Shown here in pieces: positions 44,871 to 55,688 of a DNA stretch of 64,000 bases. Position 1 is the first letter of the stretch. Each line of letters begins with the position of its first letter. Position numbers and translations under genes: made by a program. Below the pieces are notes generated by a model. That model was not told the DNA's origin. It made no database searches and saw only the letters and a program-made list of their open reading frames with translations. The stretch comes from Rhizobium mongolense subsp. loessense (lineage in GTDB: Bacteria; Pseudomonadota; Alphaproteobacteria; Rhizobiales; Rhizobiaceae). The DNA lies in assembly GCF_900099775.1 (NCBI RefSeq), contig NZ_FMTM01000002.1:620001-684000 (forward strand), written 5' to 3'.

Positions 44871-45887
44871 ATGAACGGACTTGGCGGCCTCAACAAATCC
44901 GAACACGGCGTCGGCATCGGCCTCGTGCAGCTTCAGTTGCCGGTGACGGTCACCAAGGCCGATCTTGCGCGCCAGACGCAAGTGATCGTCGATCTGGTCG
45001 CCAAGGCGCGGCGCAACCAGCCTGGCATGGATCTGGTTGTCTTTCCCGAATACGCTCTGCACGGCCTCTCCATGGACATCAATCCGGAGATTATGTGCAC
45101 GCTCGACGGGCCGGAGGTCGCGGCTTTCAAGAAGGCCTGCAGGGACAACGCAATCTGGGGGTGCTTCTCGATCATGGAGCTCAATCCCGGTGGCATGCCC
45201 TACAATTCCGGTATCGTCATCGACGACCAGGGCGAGCTCAAGCTCTATTACCGCAAGATGCATCCCTGGGTACCGGTTGAGCCTTGGGAGCCCGGTAATT
45301 TCGGCATTCCCGTCATCGATGGGCCGAACGGTGCCAAGCTCGCGCTCATCATCTGCCATGACGGTATGTTCCCGGAGATGGCGCGCGAATGCGCCTACAA
45401 GGGCGCCGAAATCATGATCCGCACGGCCGGCTACACGGCGCCGATCCGCGAAGCCTGGCGTTTTACCAACCAGGCCAACGCCTTCTGCAACCTCATGGTC
45501 ACCGCGAATGTCTGCATGTGCGGCTCGGACGGCACGTTCGATTCCATGGGCGAAGGCATGATCTGCAATTTCGACGGCACGATCATCGCCCACGGAACCT
45601 CCGGCCGGCCCAACGAGATCATCACCGCCGAGGTGCGTCCTGACCTGGTGCGCGAGGCCCGGCTCGGCTGGGGCGTGGAGAACAATATCTATCAGTTCGG
45701 CCATCGCGGTTATGTCGCTGTCGCCGGCGGCGCGCAGGATGCGCCCTACACCTACATGCACGACCTCGTCGCGGGCAAATACCGCCTGCCATGGGAAGAC
45801 GAGATAAAGGTCAAGGACGGCACGTCCTGCGGATTTGACAAGCCTATGCGCCGCTACGGCGAACCCCTCAAACCTGCCGCGCAATAG
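44871..45887 (+). CDS. amiF: Formamidase (AmiF-type nitrilase superfamily)
   Basis: A 338-residue enzyme that matches formamidase/aliphatic amidase over its whole length. The catalytic residues stand at Glu60 (FPEYALHG), Lys129 (YYRKMHPW) and Cys162 ([12 protein letters not shown]); Glu60 has the same number as in AmiF. The AmiF-like end ([30 protein letters not shown]) argues for formamidase, which converts formamide to formate and ammonia, over AmiE. It is cytosolic and sits 12 bp after the permease gene and 11 bp before biuret hydrolase. Formamide or an N-formyl group is therefore probably part of the substrate handled by this operon. Confidence 0.85.
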   Translation: MNGLGGLNKSEHGVGIGLVQLQLPVTVTKADLARQTQVIVDLVAKARRNQPGMDLVVFPEYALHGLSMDINPEIMCTLDGPEVAAFKKACRDNAIWGCFSIMELNPGGMPYNSGIVIDDQGELKLYYRKMHPWVPVEPWEPGNFGIPVIDGPNGAKLALIICHDGMFPEMARECAYKGAEIMIRTAGYTAPIREAWRFTNQANAFCNLMVTANVCMCGSDGTFDSMGEGMICNFDGTIIAHGTSGRPNEIITAEVRPDLVREARLGWGVENNIYQFGHRGYVAVAGGAQDAPYTYMHDLVAGKYRLPWEDEIKVKDGTSCGFDKPMRRYGEPLKPAAQ

Positions 45888-45898
45888 GAGAGAGAATG

Positions 45899-46600
45899 AT
45901 GGACGCGATGGTCGACACCAAAGGGCATTTCATCGACGCCGATCCGTATCCGTGGCCTTATAACGGCGCTTTGAGGCCTGACAATACCGCCATCATCATC
46001 ATCGACATGCAGACGGATTTCTGCGGCAAGGGCGGCTATGTCGACCATATGGGCTACGATCTGTCGCTGGTGCAGGCGCCGATCGAACCCATCAAACGCG
46101 TGCTTGCCGCCATGCGGGCCAAGGGTTACCACATCATCCACACCCGCGAGGGCCATCGCCCCGACCTCGCCGATCTGCCGGCCAACAAACGCTGGCGCTC
46201 GCAGCGGATCGGTGCCGGCATCGGCGATCCCGGCCCCTGCGGCCGTATCCTGACGCGTGGCGAACCCGGCTGGGACATCATCCCGGAACTCTACCCGATC
46301 GAAGGCGAGACGATTATCGACAAGCCCGGCAAGGGCTCGTTTTGCGCCACCGACCTCGAACTCATCCTCAATCAGAAGCGCATCGAGAACATTATCCTCA
46401 CGGGAATCACCACCGATGTCTGCGTCTCGACGACGATGCGCGAGGCGAACGATCGCGGCTACGAATGTTTGCTTCTGGAGGACTGCTGCGGTGCGACCGA
46501 CTACGGAAACCACCTCGCCGCGATCAAGATGGTGAAGATGCAGGGCGGCGTCTTCGGCTCCGTCTCCAGTTCCGAAACGTTTGTGAGCCAGCTGCCATGA
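45899..46600 (+). CDS. biuH: Biuret amidohydrolase (isochorismatase-fold cysteine hydrolase)
   Basis: A 233-residue cysteine hydrolase. From the second Met the catalytic triad numbers are Asp36 ([10 protein letters not shown]), Lys142 ([10 protein letters not shown]) and Cys175 ([10 protein letters not shown]), exactly those of the biuret hydrolase described from Rhizobium leguminosarum bv. viciae 3841, whose sequence I recall as nearly identical. It splits biuret to allophanate and ammonia. The adjacent Met codon at 45896 is an alternative start. It overlaps the ATPase start by 4 bp and lies in one operon with allophanate hydrolase, the next step. Confidence 0.92.
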   Translation: MDAMVDTKGHFIDADPYPWPYNGALRPDNTAIIIIDMQTDFCGKGGYVDHMGYDLSLVQAPIEPIKRVLAAMRAKGYHIIHTREGHRPDLADLPANKRWRSQRIGAGIGDPGPCGRILTRGEPGWDIIPELYPIEGETIIDKPGKGSFCATDLELILNQKRIENIILTGITTDVCVSTTMREANDRGYECLLLEDCCGATDYGNHLAAIKMVKMQGGVFGSVSSSETFVSQLP

Positions 46601-48147
46601 GCATCGTTCGCGACACACCCCTTCCCAAGGCCGGCAAGGCGGTCGGCATCGATACTCTCGGCATGACCATGCGTTTCGGCTCGTTCACCGCGCTCGACAA
46701 CGTTTCGATCGCCGTTCCGGCCGGCTCTTTTCACGCGCTTCTCGGCGAAAACGGGGCCGGCAAGTCGACGCTCGTCAAATGCATCATGGGGTTCTATCAC
46801 GCGACATCCGGCTCGCTGTCGGTCGACGGCCACGAGGTGGCAATCGCCTCACCCAAGGATGCCGCAACCTTCGGGCTCGGCATGGTCTACCAGCATTTCA
46901 CACTGGTTCCGTCTCTGACCGGCGCTGAAAACCTGGTTATCAGCCGCACCGAAGTACCTGCGGTGATCAACTGGGGCAGGGAACGCAAGGATCTGGCGGC
47001 CTTCATGGAGCGCATGCCGTTCAAGATTGCGCTCGACAGGCCGGTAAGCGAGCTTGCCGCCGGCGAAAAACAGAAACTCGAAATCGTCAAGCAGCTCTAT
47101 CTCGGCCGCTCCTTCCTCGTCCTCGACGAACCGACCTCCGTGCTGACTCCTGCCGAAGCCGACGAGATGCTCGGCATCGTGCGCGGCATGACCGAGCGCG
47201 GCGAGCTCACCGTGCTGATGATTTCCCACAAGTTCCACGAGGTGACGAAATTCGCCGATGCCTGCTCGATCTTGCGTCGCGGCAAGCTGGTCGGCACCGG
47301 CAAGGTCGGCGAGCTCTCCACCGCCGAGATGGCGGCGATGATGATCGGCGACGTCAAGCTCGCCGAGCTCGACAGCCGTCTGCCGGTGGCAGAAGCGGCA
47401 AGGCCGGTGCTGAGAGTGAGCCAGGTGAAAGCCCCGGATCGCTCCGGCCTGAAGACGATCGAGATCGACGAGCTTACGGTCCGCTCCGGCGAGATTGTCG
47501 GCATTGCTGGCATTTCCGGCAATGGCCAGAAGGAGCTGACGGAAATTCTCGCTGGCCAGCGCCCGACCGATGCCGGCCGCATCATGGTCAACGGCGAGGC
47601 TTACGGTGCCACCCGCGAGGAGACCCGCAAGAACAAGGTACGTTTCATCCCCGAAGAGCCGTTGCAGAACGCCTGCGCGCCGAAAATGACCGTCAGCGAG
47701 AACCTAGCCTTCCGCACCTTCGACTTGAAGCCGGACGGCAAGGACGCGATCTGGCTGAACAGGGGCAGCATGAAGGAGCGTGCGTCGGCGCTGATCTCCG
47801 ACTTCAAGGTCAAGACCGCCTCTTCCGCCTCGCCGATCGCAGCGCTTTCGGGCGGCAACGTGCAGCGTGCCGTGCTGGCCCGCGAACTGACCGGCGATGT
47901 CGATTTGCTGATCGTCTCCAATCCCTGTTTCGGCCTTGATTTCTCAGCCGTCGCCGAAATCCGTGCGCGCATCATGAAGGCTCGCAATGCCGGAGCCGCG
48001 GTCCTTCTTCTTTCGGAGGATCTCGACGAGCTCCTTGAGATGTCCGACCGCATCATGGTGATCTCAGAGGGCAAGCTCGTCTACGAGACGCTGGCGCGTA
48101 CGGCCGATATCGGCGTCGTCGGGGCGCATATGGCAGGGCATTACTGA
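46597..48147 (+). CDS. BMP-type ABC importer ATP-binding protein (second system)
   Basis: A 516-residue tandem ATPase. Domain 1 has Walker [10 protein letters not shown], signature [11 protein letters not shown] and Walker [12 protein letters not shown]; domain 2 has the degenerate GISGNGQKE, the signature [14 protein letters not shown] and SNPCFGLD. The start ATG 46597 overlaps biuH. Unlike the first system, the ATPase gene is separated from its permeases by two enzyme genes. It ends on the start of the next gene (TGATG). Confidence 0.92.
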   Translation: MSIVRDTPLPKAGKAVGIDTLGMTMRFGSFTALDNVSIAVPAGSFHALLGENGAGKSTLVKCIMGFYHATSGSLSVDGHEVAIASPKDAATFGLGMVYQHFTLVPSLTGAENLVISRTEVPAVINWGRERKDLAAFMERMPFKIALDRPVSELAAGEKQKLEIVKQLYLGRSFLVLDEPTSVLTPAEADEMLGIVRGMTERGELTVLMISHKFHEVTKFADACSILRRGKLVGTGKVGELSTAEMAAMMIGDVKLAELDSRLPVAEAARPVLRVSQVKAPDRSGLKTIEIDELTVRSGEIVGIAGISGNGQKELTEILAGQRPTDAGRIMVNGEAYGATREETRKNKVRFIPEEPLQNACAPKMTVSENLAFRTFDLKPDGKDAIWLNRGSMKERASALISDFKVKTASSASPIAALSGGNVQRAVLARELTGDVDLLIVSNPCFGLDFSAVAEIRARIMKARNAGAAVLLLSEDLDELLEMSDRIMVISEGKLVYETLARTADIGVVGAHMAGHY

Positions 48148-48815
48148 TGGTTGCAATCAAGGCAGAACCCTTTCCCTTTGCCGTGAAATCCGGCGCGCTG
48201 GCGCTGATCGTCATCGACATGCAGCGCGATTTCGCCGAGCCTGGCGGTTTCGGCGCGTGCCTCGGCAATGATGTCAGCCGCATCACCAAGATCGTGCCGG
48301 ACGTGAAACGTCTGATCGAAGGTTTTCGCGCTGCCGGCCTGCCGGTCATCCATACGATGGAATGCCACCGGCCGGACCTCTCCGACCTGCCGCCCGCCAA
48401 ACGCGACCGGGGCAGTCCTTCGCTTAAGATCGGTGACGAAGGCCCTATGGGCCGCATCCTGATCTCGGGCGAACCCGGCACGGCAATTCTTCCGGAAGTG
48501 GCACCCGTCGACGGGGAAGTGGTGATCGAAAAGCCCGGCAAGGGCGCCTTCTATGCCACGGGGCTCGGCGACGTGCTGAAGCAAGGCGGCATCAAGCAGC
48601 TCGTGTTTGCTGGCGTCACGACGGAAGTCTGCGTCCAGACGACCATGCGCGAGGCAAACGACCGTGGCTATGAATGTCTGCTCGCCGAGGAGGCGACGGA
48701 GAGCTATTTTCCCGAATTCAAGGCCGCGGCAATGGCGATGATCCGCGCCCAGGGCGCGATCGTCGGCTGGACTGCCCATGTCGACGACATTCTGGAAAGC
48801 ATCGCCCATGCCTGA
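48147..48815 (+). CDS. Second isochorismatase-fold hydrolase, biuret hydrolase paralogue
   Basis: A 222-residue cysteine hydrolase with an intact triad: Asp24 (VIDMQRDF), Lys129 (IEKPGKGAFYAT) and Cys162 (TTEVCVQTTM). It shares long blocks with the BiuH protein encoded two genes earlier (CHRPDLSDLPPAKR versus [28 protein letters not shown] in both) but differs in the lid and C-terminal regions, so specificity probably differs. A ureido relative of biuret such as triuret is one possibility (triuret hydrolases are close BiuH relatives); 1-carboxybiuret-like or formylated ureas are others. Coupled to both neighbours. Confidence 0.85.
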   Translation: MVAIKAEPFPFAVKSGALALIVIDMQRDFAEPGGFGACLGNDVSRITKIVPDVKRLIEGFRAAGLPVIHTMECHRPDLSDLPPAKRDRGSPSLKIGDEGPMGRILISGEPGTAILPEVAPVDGEVVIEKPGKGAFYATGLGDVLKQGGIKQLVFAGVTTEVCVQTTMREANDRGYECLLAEEATESYFPEFKAAAMAMIRAQGAIVGWTAHVDDILESIAHA

Positions 48816-49161
48816 AACGACCCGCGAACTGCTCACATCGGGTGGGTGGAAGGATCTGGAATTCGTCCGCTTCCGCGATGAAGTCACCATTCACTGGATT
48901 AGACCTTTTGAAGGCGACCAGCCGGGCGTGGCTCTCCTGAAATACGAGCCAGGCGCCTCTGTACCGCGCCACCGGCATGAGGGGCTTGAAACCATCCTGG
49001 TGCTCGATGGGGTACAATCCGACGAGACCGGCGACTACGGCCGTGGCAGCTATATCGTCAACGCGCCGGACACCGAACACTCCGTCTGGAGCGAGAGCGG
49101 CTGCGTCGTCCTGATCCAATGGGATCGGCCCGTAAGAATACTGGAAGAGGAAAGGGTATGA
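48808..49161 (+). CDS. Cupin protein (ChrR-like cupin domain)
   Basis: A 117-residue single cupin. The metal-binding motif HRHEGLETILVLDG and the later His in PDTEHSVW fit the ChrR/anti-sigma-type cupin. No HTH or zinc anti-sigma domain is attached. It could be a small isomerase, decarboxylase or ligand-binding helper for the pathway. It overlaps the preceding gene by 8 bp and the amidase by 4 bp, so it belongs to the operon. Start at 48808 is chosen over the in-frame upstream opening. Confidence 0.8.
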   Translation: MPETTRELLTSGGWKDLEFVRFRDEVTIHWIRPFEGDQPGVALLKYEPGASVPRHRHEGLETILVLDGVQSDETGDYGRGSYIVNAPDTEHSVWSESGCVVLIQWDRPVRILEEERV

Positions 49162-50990
49162 ACGCGACGACACCGGCCTTCGATATCACCTCGCTGCACG
49201 CGTTCTATGGGGATGGCGGCAGTGTCGTCGACGTTGTCGAAGCGGTCTTTGCCCGCATCATCGAAGTTAGCGATCCCGGGATCTTCATTCACCTGGTCGA
49301 AAAGGACACCGTTTTGGCCGAGGCGGCGAAACTCGGAGCGTTCGATCCGGCAAAACCGCTTTTCGGCATTCCTTTCGCAGTGAAGGATAATATCGACGTT
49401 GCCGGCATGCCGACCACCGCCGCCTGCCCGGACTATGCCTACCTGCCGGAAAACGACGCGACCGTCGTCCGCCTGCTGAAAGAGGCCGGCGCTCTGGTGA
49501 TCGGCAAGACCAACCTCGACCAGTTCGCAACCGGCCTCGTCGGCGTCCGCTCGCCCTACCCGATCCCGCGCAACGCTATCGATCCCAAGCTGGTGCCTGG
49601 CGGTTCATCGTCCGGTTCGGCGGTGGCGACCGCCCAAGGCATCGTCAGCTTTGCGCTCGGCACGGATACGGCCGGCTCGGGCCGTATCCCTGCCGGGCTC
49701 AACAATATCGTCGGCCTAAAACCAAGTGTTGGCGCGTTTTCGACGAGTGGCGTTGTTCCCGCCTGTCGCACGCTGGACTGCGTTTCGGTCTTCGCGCTCA
49801 CGGTCGATGATGCCTGGAAAGTGTTTTCCGTCGCCGCAAAATATGACGAGACGGATCCCTATTCGAAATTCGTTTCCGCACCCCGATTAGGCCCGGCCCA
49901 GCCGGTGCTCACGATAGGAGTGCCGTCTAGAGCCGATCTCGAGTTCTTCGGCGACACGACGATGGAGGCTGCCTATTTCGATGCGCTATCCATGCTCGGA
50001 GAGCTCGGCCACAATCTGGTCGAAGTGCCGTTCGGCAATTTCTATAAGGTCGCCAATCTGCTCTACGAAGGCGCTTGGGTGGCCGAACGCTACGCAGCGA
50101 TCAAGCCCTTTTTCGACGACAAAAAGCAGAGCCTCCATCCGGTGACGCGCCAGATTTACACTGCCGCCAAGTCGCTGTCGGCCGCCGACGCCTTTAACGG
50201 CTTTTATGCGCTGCAAGCCTTGAGGAAAGAGGTCGCGCCGCTCATCGCTTCCGTCGATCTGTTCTGCGTGCCGACCGCCCCAACCCATTATACGGTGGGC
50301 GACCTGGAGGCGGAACCCATCCGGGAGAACGCGCGCCTCGGCACCTATACGAACTTCGTCAACTTGCTCGACATGTGCGGCATCGCCGTGCCCACAGGCA
50401 CACGCTTTGATGGCCAACCGGCGAGCGTGACACTGCTTGCCGCATCTGGCCGGGACGGGATGACGGCAACGCTTGCCCGCGATCTCCATCAGGCAAGCGG
50501 CCTGACGCTCGGTGCGACGGGCTGGTCACAGCCCCGGCTCACTCCTTCCATTTCGGCCCCCGCGGATGAGGACCTGATCGATATCGCCGTCGTCGGCGCA
50601 CATCTTTCCGGCATGCCGCTGAACCATCAGTTGATCGATCTCGGCGCAAAATTCTCTCGTGTCGCATACACCTCCGGCGCCTACAGGCTATTCGCGCTCC
50701 CCGCAACCGTGCCGCCCAAACCGGGCATGATCGGCGTCGGCGAGGGAGAAGGCAGCGAAATCGAAGTGGAAATCTGGAAACTCTCACATGCAGCTTTCGG
50801 GCTGTTCGTGGCGGCTATCCCTGCTCCCTTGACCATCGGTACGGTCGCACTTTCGGATGGTACTTCGGCAAAGGGTTTTCTCGCCGAACCGCTGGCGCTT
50901 AAGGGAGCCTCGGACATAACGAACTATGGCGGCTGGCGAGCTTATCTCAGGGAGATTTCGCCACCTCAGCGGGTCAGCAACGCCGGTTAA
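49158..50990 (+). CDS. atzF: Allophanate hydrolase
   Basis: A 610-residue protein of the AtzF/TrzF type. Residues 1-440 are an amidase-signature domain with Lys76 (GIPFAVKDNID), the GGSSSGSA loop and Ser in TAGSGRIPAG. The C-terminal 150 residues (from about 470: IDIAVVGAHLSGMPLN, then GAKFSRVAYTSGAYRLFALP) form the extra AtzF domain that removes the remaining carbamate. The pair BiuH-AtzF turns biuret into three ammonia and two CO2. It ends the operon. Relatives fused to urea carboxylase are excluded by length. Confidence 0.92.
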   Translation: MNATTPAFDITSLHAFYGDGGSVVDVVEAVFARIIEVSDPGIFIHLVEKDTVLAEAAKLGAFDPAKPLFGIPFAVKDNIDVAGMPTTAACPDYAYLPENDATVVRLLKEAGALVIGKTNLDQFATGLVGVRSPYPIPRNAIDPKLVPGGSSSGSAVATAQGIVSFALGTDTAGSGRIPAGLNNIVGLKPSVGAFSTSGVVPACRTLDCVSVFALTVDDAWKVFSVAAKYDETDPYSKFVSAPRLGPAQPVLTIGVPSRADLEFFGDTTMEAAYFDALSMLGELGHNLVEVPFGNFYKVANLLYEGAWVAERYAAIKPFFDDKKQSLHPVTRQIYTAAKSLSAADAFNGFYALQALRKEVAPLIASVDLFCVPTAPTHYTVGDLEAEPIRENARLGTYTNFVNLLDMCGIAVPTGTRFDGQPASVTLLAASGRDGMTATLARDLHQASGLTLGATGWSQPRLTPSISAPADEDLIDIAVVGAHLSGMPLNHQLIDLGAKFSRVAYTSGAYRLFALPATVPPKPGMIGVGEGEGSEIEVEIWKLSHAAFGLFVAAIPAPLTIGTVALSDGTSAKGFLAEPLALKGASDITNYGGWRAYLREISPPQRVSNAG

Positions 50991-51506
<516 letters not shown>

Positions 51507-51923
51507 TCAGGCGTCAGCCATTTCAAATCGAATCTGCTGCGCCCCTTCCCACAATGTCAGTTGGCCGAGTTCGGGAAGCTTGTCGCGATTAGACGCGATG
51601 GTGATGAAATGATTGCCAGCGAGCTGGCCCATTTTCGATGAGAAATCAACTCCGCCATAGGCAAGGAGGATTTCTGTCTCGCTGATGCCGCCCGGATAAA
51701 GGAGAATATGCCCTGGTGCGGGATGGCTCGTGTGGTTTTCATATCCGACGCCGAAATCACGGTCTCCCAGTGGAATCCAGACGCCCTCGCCCGACCAGCG
51801 AACATGGACGATCTTACCTTCGAAAGGCATCTGCCGCAGAAAGGCCTCACATGTCTTGGGAGCCTTCGCCGTTTCAAGAACGGCACTGAATTCAAAAGGG
51901 CCGGCGGTAATCTTCAGTTTCAT
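51507..51923 (-). CDS. DUF3830 family protein
   Basis: A 138-residue protein matching the DUF3830 (cyclophilin-like fold) family: MKLKITAGPFEFSAVLE, APKTCEAFL, HVRWSGEGVWIPLGD, YENHTSHPAPGHILLYPGG and MGQLAGNHF. Function is not known; members usually lie next to ABC importers or amino-acid/hydantoin catabolic genes. Start at 51923 has AAGGAA upstream; a longer frame exists to 51959. It lies 109 bp after the importer ATPase gene on the same strand, so it may be the last gene of that operon. Confidence 0.8.
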   Translation of the reverse strand: MKLKITAGPFEFSAVLETAKAPKTCEAFLRQMPFEGKIVHVRWSGEGVWIPLGDRDFGVGYENHTSHPAPGHILLYPGGISETEILLAYGGVDFSSKMGQLAGNHFITIASNRDKLPELGQLTLWEGAQQIRFEMADA

Positions 51924-52031
51924 CGATGTGTTCCTTGCGTTGAAATTCTCGTTCGCCAATCTGCTTTGCAGAGCGGCTCTTAGGGTGTTGGCACCTGCCT
52001 AGAGATGTCGGAGGTGGTCGCGAATTGCATT

Positions 52032-52760
52032 TCAGTGTTGCAGGATCTTGCCGAGGAACGCTTCGGTTCTGGAGCTGTGCTTCCCCGTGAAGAATTCCTC
52101 GCTTGGACGGTCCTCGACGATCTCGCCTTGATCGATGAAGATCACACGGGACGCCACGCGGCGCGCGAAGCCCATCTCATGGGTGACGACGATCATCGTC
52201 ATGCCGTCCTTCGCAAGGCTGGTCATGACATCGAGCACCTCGGCAATCATCTCCGGATCAAGTGCGGAGGTCGGTTCATCGAACAGCATGGCGAGCGGAT
52301 CCATGGCGAGCGCCCGGGCGATGGCGACACGCTGTTGCTGGCCGCCGGAGAGCTGGCTCGGAAATTTCCTGGCATGGTCGGCAAGGTCGACGCGATCGAG
52401 AAGCTGCATCGCCTTTGCCTTGGCCATCGCTTCGCTGCGCCCAAGCACGATCCTCTGCGCCAGCATGATATTGTCGAGAATGGTCAGATGCGCGAACAGC
52501 TCGAAATTCTGGAAGACCATACCGACGCGGGTGCGCAGGTTTGGGAGATCCGTCCTCGGATCGCCCACTTCGATCCCGTGGACGCGGATCGAGCCCTTTT
52601 GAAAGGGCTCCAGCCCGTTCACGCAATTGATCAGAGTCGATTTGCCCGAGCCCGACGGCCCGCACACCACGACAACCTCGCCGCGCTCGACCTTGGCCGT
52701 GCAGTTCCTCAGGACTTCGAACTTGCCGTAATATTTGCTGACGCCACTGATCTCGATCAT
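52032..52760 (-). CDS. Amino-acid ABC importer ATPase (GlnQ/HisP type)
   Basis: A 242-residue ATPase with Walker [13 protein letters not shown]-loop [13 protein letters not shown], signature [15 protein letters not shown] and Walker [16 protein letters not shown]. The length and the motif [16 protein letters not shown] are standard for polar amino-acid uptake ATPases. It overlaps the fused oxidoreductase gene by 4 bp and serves the permease at 56593 and the binding protein at 57358, separated from them by two catabolic genes. Confidence 0.93.
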   Translation of the reverse strand: MIEISGVSKYYGKFEVLRNCTAKVERGEVVVVCGPSGSGKSTLINCVNGLEPFQKGSIRVHGIEVGDPRTDLPNLRTRVGMVFQNFELFAHLTILDNIMLAQRIVLGRSEAMAKAKAMQLLDRVDLADHARKFPSQLSGGQQQRVAIARALAMDPLAMLFDEPTSALDPEMIAEVLDVMTSLAKDGMTMIVVTHEMGFARRVASRVIFIDQGEIVEDRPSEEFFTGKHSSRTEAFLGKILQH

Positions 52761-55678
52761 GAGCGGCCTTTCCCGAAACGAGTGATGGAAAATGGTTGCA
52801 GCGCCCTGCCAGTTTCCCGGCCAAGAACGAGTTGTGCCGTGATCTGACCGACGATCGGCCCGAGCGTATAACCGTTGGATGTCACGGCACTAAAATAGCC
52901 AGGCTGCGATGGATGTTCACCGAGGATGGGGGCGCCGTCGATGTTGATGTTCATGGCTGCCCAGCTACGGATGACGTGAAGCTTGCGCAATGCCGGAACC
53001 ACATGCTGGGCAATCCAGAGATTGCCCTCGAGGCTCGACAGCAGCGGCCTTGGATGCTGATGCACCGGATCGAGACCCGCGGTCCAGCCGCCGCCGATGA
53101 TGAAATTGCCGTTAGCTGCTTGTTTGAGCGTCAGGTGGCGATCGGCATGGGCAACAAGGCGGGAAATCAGCGGAGCGGCGGCTTCGGTCACCACCATCTG
53201 CAGAGGAGCACCGAAAACGGGTATATCCAGCCCGAGCATGGAACCAATGCGCGACGAAAAGGCGCCAGCGGCATTGACGACCCGCTTTGCCTTGATAGTG
53301 CCGCGCGATGTGGTGACCTCAAAGCCGGCCGGACCGGATGCGATACCGACGACCTCACATGTATCGAAGACACGCACGCCTTTGGCGCGCGCCGCCTCAA
53401 GAATGTGCTGGGTGGCGACCAGCGGGTTGATCTTGCCTTCCTGCGAACAATAGGCTGCACCCACGAACAGAGGCGACAGGGCCGGCTCCATCGCCTGCAA
53501 TTCCTCCTGACCGATCAGTCGGCAATCGATGCCGGCACGTTGTTCGACGCTGACTTTTTCGGCAAGGGAGCGCATGTGAGCTTCGGTCTCGGCAACCATC
53601 AGGCCGCCCGTCACCTTCATTTCGAAATCGCGACCCAGTTCATCCTGCAACGCGCCCCAGAGAGCGATGGAATCACGCTGCAACGGCAATGTTTGCGCAG
53701 CCGGGCCACCGCCACCTTCGGCGCGGGCGCCGTGATCGAAGGAAAGAAGCTGCGCGTGCAGGCTGCCTGCATTGCCGCCGGAAGCAAGCGAATTTGGAAA
53801 GGCGCGCTCCAATACGGTGACCTCCTCGCCTTCACGGGCAAGAAAGAGCGCCGTCGAAAGCCCGGCGATCCCTGCGCCGATGACGAGCGTCGACGTCTGC
53901 GGCAACGGCAACGGTTCGCGGTTTTCCAAAGGTGGCTTCTGCGGCAATAGCGCCCGCTTATGACCGCCCCATTCCGGCTTCTCGACCGCAAGTGCTGCGA
54001 GCGGCACGGGACGCAGCGGCATTTGGGGCGCCAGAAAGCCGCGCGTCTCTCCCGATGTGCGGGCTTCGCCGGCGATGCTTGCTGTTGCATGGCCGCAATA
54101 GCGGCTCTGGCAACGCCCCATTCCGGAGCGGGACAGGCGCTTCAATGTCGCGATGTCTTTGGAGCCATGTTCACCGAGCGCCTTCAATGTCCCATAGGTA
54201 AGGCCTTCGCAACGACAGATGATCGTGTGATCCGGCGGCGCATCGCCGCCATCCGGACGCGCCGGACGGAATACCGTCCAGAGTGCGGACTGAAAGGCTC
54301 GATGGCGAGCAAGCCGGCGCCCGCTATCCGGCACGGCTGCGGTCTCGAAACCGAGCTTGCGCGCTACGGCAAGACCGGCAAGCCTGCCCTGCAGCATGGC
54401 GATATGCGCTCCACCGAATTGCGCAGCCTCTCCGATGACATGAATATGAGGGATTGTCGTTTCCCCATCGTCCTTCTGGATAACGGCGAGACTTTCGCCA
54501 ATGACCTCATGGCCACAGCCGAGCAATCGCGACAATTCGTTCGCAGAGACGAAATTGCCGCCAATGAGAATGGCGTCGGCCTGGATCCTGGTTTTGCCCT
54601 CTCTCCCGGTGACAACGACTGTCTCGACGCCAGCCGTTCCTTCTATGGACGCCACCCTGCTTTCCCAAAGGATCGGAATGCCGGCAGCACGCAAGGCAGC
54701 GACCTGCTTTGCCCCATGCAAGGCAAGTCCTTTGTCGAGGGCCAGAAGGTGCAATGCCGCCTGCGGCTGCCCCCAGGGCGCCTGTGCCGCCTCCACCAGC
54801 GCAGTCACCGTACCGCCGGCCTTGCGGATTTCATTGGCAACCTGAATGTTGAGAGGACCATTGCCGGCGATAACAATCCGTCCTCCAGGTACCGTACCGT
54901 AGCTTCTGAGCAGCGTCTGTGCCGCTCCCGTGGTCATCACGCCCGGTTTCGTCCAACCGGGAATGGCCGGCGGGCACTCGTAAGCGCCGGTCGCGATCAC
55001 GACCATCCGGGGCTTGCAGTAGAAGGCTCCCTGCGGGCCGTGGCAGGCGATTGTTGTCCCGTTGCCGGTATTCTCGGCGCCCCAGACCAGCGTTCCGCCG
55101 ATCGACGAGACGCCGGCATTTTGTGCACGACGGATCAGATCGGCGCCAGACCGCGCCTGTTCGTCGCTGGCTAGACGCATTGCAGCCTTCGATGTCGAAG
55201 GCTGCTTGAAATACTGGCCTCCGGCAGCGCCGCGCTCGTCGATCAGGGTCACACTCGCACCGGCATTGGCGGCTGCCTCGGCGGTCGCCAGGCCGCCCGG
55301 CCCGGCCCCGATTACCAGGACGTCCATGTCGATGCTGGGAATGGAGGCGGGAACCGGGCAAAGATCGGCAAGGTCGCCCGACACCAGAGCCGGCCTCGGG
55401 GATGGCCTATGCACTTGCATGCCTTCCTCAACGGTGCTCATGCAGGCGCGCTGACTGATCTTTCCATCAACGGTGACGAGACAATCGTGACAGGCACCCA
55501 TGCCGCAGAAAAGACCGCGTGCTTCGCCCTTCAGGCCTCGCGAGAAATCATGGCATCCGCTCGCCTCCATCGCCGCGGCGATCGTCATTCCACGATCGGC
55601 CTTTAGAGCAGCACCGTCGACGAAGAATCCGACGCGCGTTTCCAATCCGGAATGCTGGATGGCAAGAGAGGCGGGCAT
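52757..55678 (-). CDS. Four-domain fusion: 2Fe-2S / FAD-disulfide reductase-like / BFD 2Fe-2S / DadA-like FAD oxidase
   Basis: A 973-residue chain. Residues about 12-95 are a Fer2_4 domain with ligands Cys58, Cys63, Cys66 and Cys79. Residues 118-440 are a pyridine-nucleotide-disulfide-type FAD domain starting [10 protein letters not shown]. Residues about 485-540 are a BFD-like domain with CRC and GRCQSRYC. Residues about 596-965 are a DAO-fold FAD oxidoreductase starting [11 protein letters not shown] and ending near [12 protein letters not shown]. In relatives (octopine/nopaline oxidase, HcnABC, D-hydroxyproline or L-proline dehydrogenases) these are two to four separate subunits. With the DapA-family neighbour and amino-acid importer it probably oxidises an imported imino acid, opine or D-amino acid. 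Confidence 0.85.
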   Translation of the reverse strand: MPASLAIQHSGLETRVGFFVDGAALKADRGMTIAAAMEASGCHDFSRGLKGEARGLFCGMGACHDCLVTVDGKISQRACMSTVEEGMQVHRPSPRPALVSGDLADLCPVPASIPSIDMDVLVIGAGPGGLATAEAAANAGASVTLIDERGAAGGQYFKQPSTSKAAMRLASDEQARSGADLIRRAQNAGVSSIGGTLVWGAENTGNGTTIACHGPQGAFYCKPRMVVIATGAYECPPAIPGWTKPGVMTTGAAQTLLRSYGTVPGGRIVIAGNGPLNIQVANEIRKAGGTVTALVEAAQAPWGQPQAALHLLALDKGLALHGAKQVAALRAAGIPILWESRVASIEGTAGVETVVVTGREGKTRIQADAILIGGNFVSANELSRLLGCGHEVIGESLAVIQKDDGETTIPHIHVIGEAAQFGGAHIAMLQGRLAGLAVARKLGFETAAVPDSGRRLARHRAFQSALWTVFRPARPDGGDAPPDHTIICRCEGLTYGTLKALGEHGSKDIATLKRLSRSGMGRCQSRYCGHATASIAGEARTSGETRGFLAPQMPLRPVPLAALAVEKPEWGGHKRALLPQKPPLENREPLPLPQTSTLVIGAGIAGLSTALFLAREGEEVTVLERAFPNSLASGGNAGSLHAQLLSFDHGARAEGGGGPAAQTLPLQRDSIALWGALQDELGRDFEMKVTGGLMVAETEAHMRSLAEKVSVEQRAGIDCRLIGQEELQAMEPALSPLFVGAAYCSQEGKINPLVATQHILEAARAKGVRVFDTCEVVGIASGPAGFEVTTSRGTIKAKRVVNAAGAFSSRIGSMLGLDIPVFGAPLQMVVTEAAAPLISRLVAHADRHLTLKQAANGNFIIGGGWTAGLDPVHQHPRPLLSSLEGNLWIAQHVVPALRKLHVIRSWAAMNINIDGAPILGEHPSQPGYFSAVTSNGYTLGPIVGQITAQLVLGRETGRALQPFSITRFGKGRS

Positions 55679-55688
55679 CGATCAATCC

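Noticed and set aside
41653..50990. Classical cyanuric acid (atzDEF) operon
   Set aside because: BiuH and AtzF are present, but no AtzD/TrzD ring-opening enzyme or carboxybiuret hydrolase pair is encoded, and a formamidase is.
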